Shown one piece after another: positions 58,061 to 64,000 of a DNA stretch of 64,000 nucleotides; within the stretch, counting starts at the first letter, position 1; each line of letters begins with the position of its first letter. The translations under genes and the position numbers were made by a program. The notes beneath the pieces were generated by a model, which saw nothing but the letters and a program-made list of their open reading frames with translations, searched no databases and had not been told where the DNA came from. Source of the stretch: Capillidium heterosporum (Eukaryota; Entomophthoromycota; Entomophthoromycetes; Entomophthorales; Capillidiaceae); NCBI GenBank assembly GCA_016630905.1, contig WBMQ01000012.1, forward strand, positions 682,001 through 746,000, given 5' to 3'.

Positions 58061-60430
58061 AAGCTTAGTCAACAGGCTATCCTACTTCAACCATCGGAAC
58101 GGGACCAAATTACTTAAACCTGCAATGCCTATCAAAAGTATATAGGTGGCCTCATATTTGAGTGTAATCAATAGAGAAGTCTGTTTTGAAAAATTGATTG
58201 CTTCTATTGGCTATCTCTTAAATTAAGAGACTCTCAAACTACTAGTTTACCTATATGTATCAGTATCTTATAAATAAAATTGATAGAACCACGTTACCAA
58301 AAGTCAAACTATATCCTAAAAAAGGTTTATTTTCCGCTCTACATAACTCGGCAAAAGTAAAGAAATGAACTTCAAAATCCCATACGCCCCTATACTGACA
58401 AGTAAGGAAAAGAATGGTGTAAAGTATCCGTTCTAACTCTAATCTCAATCCATTTAACTCGCTATACTGATCAAAAATAATAAGTAGTTTCTTTCTATCA
58501 AGCTTGTAGATATTTCACAGCATTTAAGAACGATACAAGCTTTCAAATCAATAATGTTCAAATTTAACCTTTTTGAAAAAATTACCTTTACAACCTTGAA
58601 ATCTTTGCACCTGAGAACTTAATGGAGCTGAATACAATGAACAAAAGTAGCGTGATGGAAGTGGATAACTTAGTACTGCAAGGACTGGTCAGCTAAGAAT
58701 ATATGAAAGGAGATAGTATATAAGGTAGTTGAAGAGCCTTGATGCATCAGTTTATTTATTTCTGTTCAAACTTCTTGACGCTAGGTTTCTCGCTGTATAT
58801 AAACTTTTTCAGCTTATTTTGAATATCTCCAAAGTAATATAGCTATAGAGGAACGCAATCTCATCAATACAAACAATGATCAACGAGAAGAATATTGTTT
58901 TAGCTGAAATTGCTCAGCAAACTTCTCAAATCAACACCGACATTTCGAGCAAACTTCAAAGAGATAATGTTAGCTACAGCTTAGAAAAATTACCCAGCGA
59001 CAAAGTGTTGAGCGAAATTGAAGCAATTGAAGATGTTTACGATGGTCCACCCGACGGCGGATATGGTTGGTTGGTTTTAGCAGCTAGTTTCATTATGCAA
59101 GCCTGCACCTTTGGAGTAGCTTCTGGATTCGGTGTCTTTGTAGAGTACTACAAGAAGAACGTATTTCCAGACGCCAACTATTCCGACATAAGTTTAATTG
59201 GGACTTTGGCACCTGCCACGTTATCTTTAGGTTCATTTATAACAGGCAGATTATGTGATCTTTTTGGATACCGTGTCTGTATGTTGATAGGCTCGGTACT
59301 CATAGTATTATCTCACGTCCTAGCCTCATTTTCTACTGAAGTAGGTTTTGCCTATATCATACTTAATTAACAGCTTTCACTTAGGTTTGGCACTTAATTG
59401 TCACGCAGGGCTTCATCTTTGGATTAGGAAGTTCCTTGATCTACGTACCTAGCAATACCATACTAGCCGACTGGTTTGAGAAGCGCAGAGGTCTAGCTTT
59501 TGGTATCGGGTCCGCAGGCATCGGTATAAGTGGCTTAGTCTTCAGTTTAATTAACGAGAAGTTACTCAACACGCTTGGCGAGCGTTGGGCTTTGCGAGTC
59601 AACGCCTTGATATTCTTAGTACTCCTTTCCTTTTCTACCATTGTAGCCAAACCTAGGATACCCAAATCCAACTCCAGTACCAATTCTCAAGAAAAGGAAT
59701 CAGTGCCCATAACTCGAGATATGATCTTCAACAGTAAGTTCCTTCTGTTCACCTCCAATGCTGTTTTTGCCAGCTTCAGTTTTTTAGTTCCTCTCTACTA
59801 CCTCCCCACCTACGCTACTTCCATAGGCTTAACCCCTCAAGAAGGTGCCTCTATCGCTGCCATTCTCAATGGTTGTTCAGCAATTGGAAGAATATTATTG
59901 GGTTTCATAGGCGATAAGTTTGGCCACATCGGCACCTACATTGGCTGCATCGGTCTCTCCACCTTAGCTTTGCTGATTTGGAGGTATAGCACCAGCTATG
60001 CCTCATTGGCCGCCTTTGCAGTCGTATTTGGTTTACCGATCGGTGGTTTCGCCAGTGGATTTCCAGCTGTCTGTGCCATCCTCTTTGGTAACTTTTATCA
60101 CCATCTCATCTACTAACATCCCGAAGGTGTCGAAAACCTGTCTACCATAATGGGTATAGCTTACGCACCAACCGGATTAGGTGATCTAGCTGGTCCTCCT
60201 ATAGCTGGTCTCATCTATGACAAATCAAACGAGTTCAGCTACCTCATATATTACACTTTGGCTCTATTCGGTATGTCGACCTTGTTGCTTACTATCCTCA
60301 AATTCTTAGTAGTCGATCCCGAGCACAGGGCTAAACGCAAGGAGAAAGAAGTGCTTACCATTAACAATTTCTAATTAGTAGTACCTTCAGCGCTGTTTTG
60401 AAACCCATCGTTCTAATAAATTATAGTCTT
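58060..60430 (+). repeat. Tandem duplication, unit 1 (transporter plus promoter)
   Basis: Homologous to about 60930-63180 at an offset of about 2755 bases. Homology covers the transporter gene and about 800 bp upstream (for example AAAAGTAGCG.GATGGAAGTGGATAACTTAG at 58642 and 61411), so promoters were copied too. Boundaries approximate. Confidence 0.85.
58876..60374 (+). CDS. Monocarboxylate-type MFS transporter, copy 1
   Basis: Three exons (58876-59340, 59385-60087, 60127-60374), 471 residues. A cytosolic N-terminus of about 55 residues leads to PPDGGYGWLVLAASF, the signature of the monocarboxylate-porter family (fungal Mch/Esbp6 proteins). About 12 membrane segments follow, including GLAFGIGSAGIGISGLVF and GRILLGFIGDKFGH. 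Intron 1 (44 nt) and intron 2 (39 nt, TACTAAC branch point) are in phase 0 and 1. Reading through intron 2 would give a false stop, TAA inside TACTAAC. Plasma-membrane or vacuolar; substrate unknown. Its tandem partner at 61632 is highly similar. Confidence 0.93.
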
Positions 60431-60929
60431 TTCACATATAGTTTATATTTTTATCTATCTATTTCGTTCAAAGTAGCTTCCGTTTCAAAATAGCTAGCAT
60501 ATAAATTTTGATTTAATTGTACCATAACTAATATTTTGGCTATTTTAACGTACAATTAACTTGGTATTTTGGCGTTCATTTCAAAATAGACCACTTGTTA
60601 TTTTAAATATCTATGATTTCTAATGTGTCCTTTTGGATGGGTTAAATATTTTTGTAGGTGACATTCACAGCCCAGAAATATGGAAAAATAAGAAATTAAA
60701 GATGCTATTGACTAGAAATAAACTTTTTCTAGTCAACAATATCTTTAGTCTTTCATTATTGATATACTTGATCATAAACATTCTACTGAGAAGATTCCAA
60801 GAAAACCTACCAAAATAATATTCGTAATCTCTATAATGAATGCTACAAGCTATTGGTTTAAAGCTGATAAAGATTGCAATTTCAACTGCTATTACGTTCT
60901 GAAATATTATAATAGTTTCAACTCATTCA

Positions 60930-63180
60930 AAAGGACAGTAAGCTTAATTAACAAATTGTCCTACTTCAATCATCAGAACGACACCAAACTATTTGAACCT
61001 ACATTACTTGTCCAAAGTATATGTACCGTGTGGCTTTTTAAAAGCGAGGCTGATGGAGCTACATTGCCAAAAGTTGTAATACATCCGAAAAAAGCCATAT
61101 CCTGCACTGAACAGCAAGGTGGAAGAAATGAACTTCAAAGTTCCTGCACTCCTTACTGACAGATTTGGGAAAAAATGTTGTGAAATATCCATCCCAACTC
61201 AAATCCCAATCCATTTAGCTTGCTATAATGTTTAAAAATAATAGACAGCTACTTCCTACAAAACTTGCGGATAGTACATCATATTTTGGAACGATGCAAG
61301 TTCTCAAATCTCAATAAAGTGTTCAAGTTTAGCCTTTTTGAAAAAGTTCCCTTTACAAACTTGAAATCTTTGCTCTTGAAGAATTTGGTGGAAATGAATA
61401 CGATTGAACAAAAGTAGCGAGATGGAAGTGGATAACTTAGGAATGCAAGGGCCGACCAGCTAAGGATATGTGAAAAGGGACAATGTATAATGTAATTAAA
61501 GCGTCCTGATACACCAACTTATTTATTTTTGTTCAAGCTGCTAGACTCTAGGTTACTCGTTAAACGCCAACTCATTTTAATATCCTCCTAAAGATATAAA
61601 GATAAAGAAACGCAACACATCAATACAGTCAATGACTACCAAACACAACCTCGATACAACTGAAGGAACAGAGTCAGTTCCTCGAGTGAGCAGCGACATT
61701 ACAAGTAATCCAAAGAAAGATGAAGTCCACAATAGCTTGGAAAAATTGACTAATGGCAATGCATCAAATGAAGTTGAAGCTGAAGAGGTCTACGATGGTC
61801 CACCCGACGGCGGGTACGGTTGGTTGGTTTTAGTAGCTAGTTTCCTCATGCAGGCCTGTACCTTTGGGGTAGCTTCTGGATTCGGTGTCTTTGTAGAGTA
61901 CTACAAGAAGAACGTATTTCCAGACGCCAACTATTCCGACATAAGTTTAATTGGGACTTTGGCACCTGCCACGTTAGCTATAGGCGGTTTCATAACAGGC
62001 AGGCTATGTGACTTATTTGGATTTCGTATCTGTATGTTGGTAGGTTCGATACTCATAGTATTATCTCACGTCCTGGCCTCGTTTTCTACTGAAGTAGGTT
62101 TTGCCTATATCATACTTAATTAACAGCTTTCACTTAGGTTTGGCACTTAATCGTCACGCAAGGCTTCATCTTTGGGCTGGGAAGTTCCTTGATATACGTA
62201 CCTAGCAATACCATACTAGCCGACTGGTTTGAGAAGCGCAGAGGTCTAGCTTTTGGCATTGGGGCAGCAGGCAGCGGTATCGGCGGCTTAGTCTTCAGCT
62301 TGATTAATGAAAAGCTACTCAATGCGCTCGGCGAACGCTGGGCCTTGCGAATCAACGCCTTGATATTCTTAGTACTCCTTTCCTTTTCTACCATTGTAGC
62401 CAAACCTAGAATACCCAAATCCAACTCCAGTGCCAGTTCTCAAGAGAAGAAGTCGGCACCCATAACTCGAGGTATGGTCCTCAACATCAAGTTTCTTCTG
62501 TTCACCTCCAACGCCATCTTCGCCAGCTTTGGGTACCTAGTCCCCCTCTACTATCTACCTACCTACGCTACGTCAATAGGCTTGACTCTCCAGGAGGGTG
62601 CCTCTCTCGTCGCCATCCTCAACGGCTGTTCAGCCATCGGTAGAATCCTGCTAGGATTTGTGGGTGATAAATTTGGCCACATCGGCACCTACATCGGTTG
62701 CATCAGTATCTCAACTTTAGCTATGTTGATATGGAGATACTCCACCAGCTATGCCTCATTGGCCGCCTTTGCAGTCGTATTTGGTTTACCGATCGGTGGC
62801 TTCGCCAGTGGATTTCCAGCTGTCTGTGCTATCCTCTTTGGTAACTTTTATCACCATCTCATCTACTAACATCCCGAAGGTGTCGAAAACCTGTCTACCA
62901 TAATGGGTATAGCTTACGCACCAACCGGATTAGGTGATCTAGCTGGTCCTCCTATAGCTGGTCTCATCTACGATAAGTCAAACGAATTCAGCAATTTGAT
63001 CTACTACTCCCTAGCTTTGTTTGGCATGTCGGCCTTGATGATGATTGTCCTCAAGTTTTTGATAGTCGATCCTGAACACAGGGCTAAACGCAAGGAGAAG
63101 GAGACGCTCACTAGTAATGAATTTTAATTAATAGTGCCTTGGCGTTTTTTATTTTCCTAAATCTACCGTTCTAAGTAAAC
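60930..63180 (+). repeat. Tandem duplication, unit 2 (transporter plus promoter)
   Basis: Second unit of the direct duplication described at 58060-60430. The first 700 bp are the diverged promoter copy, then the second transporter gene. Patches around both introns are nearly identical between units, other parts less so. Confidence 0.85.
61632..63127 (+). CDS. Monocarboxylate-type MFS transporter, copy 2
   Basis: Three exons (61632-62093, 62138-62840, 62880-63127), 470 residues, same structure as copy 1. The soluble N-terminus is the most diverged part. PPDGGYGWLVLVASF and the membrane core are nearly the same. Both introns are base-for-base identical to those of copy 1 although exon synonymous sites differ in many places. 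Both copies look intact, so both are probably expressed from their own duplicated promoters. Confidence 0.93.
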
Positions 63181-64000
63181 TGCAATCCATCTATATGTTA
63201 TTTCAATTGGCGTTTAATTGTTTCTATTTTGAGGGAATTGAACTTTCTGTAGGTACGTTTAACTATATTACATAAGACTACATCGTACTTTTGGGCGTAA
63301 CATCTCTTTCTGATTAGCACAGCATTGGCTGCTTTTACCTTAATAAAGACCTCTATTCCACCAAGATTTTAAACTGAAAATTCAAAGCATATAAATTTCC
63401 CAAAATATTTGCAAAAGGATAATTTAAATTTCAATATCGCATTTAATTATACTTATAAATATACTATATCACTTTTTTATTAATAAGGTATATCTAAAAA
63501 TGAATGTACGATACTCAACTACGAAATACCTTGTAGCGTATTTTTTGGGAAGATATCTTTGGATAAATGGCTGATGACATAAACTGTAGCAAAGGTGTGA
63601 AGCTTTAGTATTGAATTTAATGTGATTTAGATTGCACTTTGTATGTGCCCTCACTCAGTGGCATTCAATCTTCTGTAGATATGACATAAAGGTGAATACT
63701 ACTGCTCTAATCGACTACTTTATCACTAAATGCTCCAAAGTTTGAACATTTCATAAAGTTGAAAGTGTCATTAGAATAGATGGATCGGAGCTGCTACTAG
63801 AAAGATCATTGAATCCATCAGTTGCCTTATCTGATAGGCAGTTGAGGCATCAGGTACCTCTGTGACCCTCTGTACACTAAATTTAATACTTGAGTGCTAA
63901 GCAGCTTCCACAGCAAGTGTTTTTGAGTCTACAAAGTTTGAAATATTGCAATCAAAAGATATCTGAAATATATAGCATAAAATCCAAAAAGTAAGTCAAT
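63128..64000. other. Intergenic at window end
   Basis: 3' side of the second transporter. No gene recognised; a 61-codon minus frame at 63469-63654 is unsupported. Confidence 0.4.

Overview
The window reads as nuclear DNA of an AT-rich, intron-containing ascomycete fungus. Conserved genes (glycogen synthase, phosphofructokinase, mitochondrial DnaJ, Rap/Rsr1-type GTPase, zinc-cluster and forkhead factors, DIL protein) rebuild cleanly once very short introns are removed. Most introns are 34-57 nt and many carry TACTAAC or CTAAC branch points. The phosphofructokinase has the N-terminal glyoxalase-like domain known from budding-yeast enzymes. CTG sits where homologues have leucine in glycogen synthase and PFK, so the nuclear code looks standard for CTG. 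Eleven introns in PFK and seven in glycogen synthase is dense for a budding yeast; an early-branching yeast lineage fits, but the genus cannot be fixed by eye.

Layout. 1-5 kb: a forkhead gene flanked by two short repeats (A and B) that recur together at 19-22 kb, then an LTR copy. 5.16-10.27 kb: a decayed Tc1-like element with TA target duplication, into which a piggyBac element has inserted. 10.4-13.3 kb: an intact NmrA/isoflavone-reductase-like gene and a decayed zinc-cluster factor without its zinc finger. 13.5-21.9 kb: an island of three decayed Mutator-like (MULE) elements, the last an internally deleted copy with about 255-bp inverted repeats. 22.5-34.2 kb: housekeeping genes RSR1-like, glycogen synthase, MDJ1-like and, divergently, PFK. 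34-42 kb: gene-poor, with a SKP1-like gene, two more LTR copies (one a solo LTR with a perfect 5-bp target duplication) and a tentative secreted protein. 42.8-57 kb: zinc-cluster factor, second SKP1-like gene, LEA2-like membrane protein, an Asn/Gln-rich unknown, a DIL-domain protein and a secreted class 3 lipase. 58-63 kb: a tandem pair of monocarboxylate-type MFS transporters whose introns are identical although their exons have diverged.

The genes do not form one pathway. Glycogen synthase and PFK are both carbohydrate enzymes but are separated by MDJ1, and no operon-like logic is expected. The points most worth following are the LTR family with an embedded membrane-protein reading frame, the paired A/B repeats, single-base frame disruptions in otherwise perfect PFK and zinc-cluster genes, and intron-centred gene conversion in the transporter pair. 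No clear new defence or mobile 'system' is evident. No tRNA, rRNA or CRISPR array was recognised.
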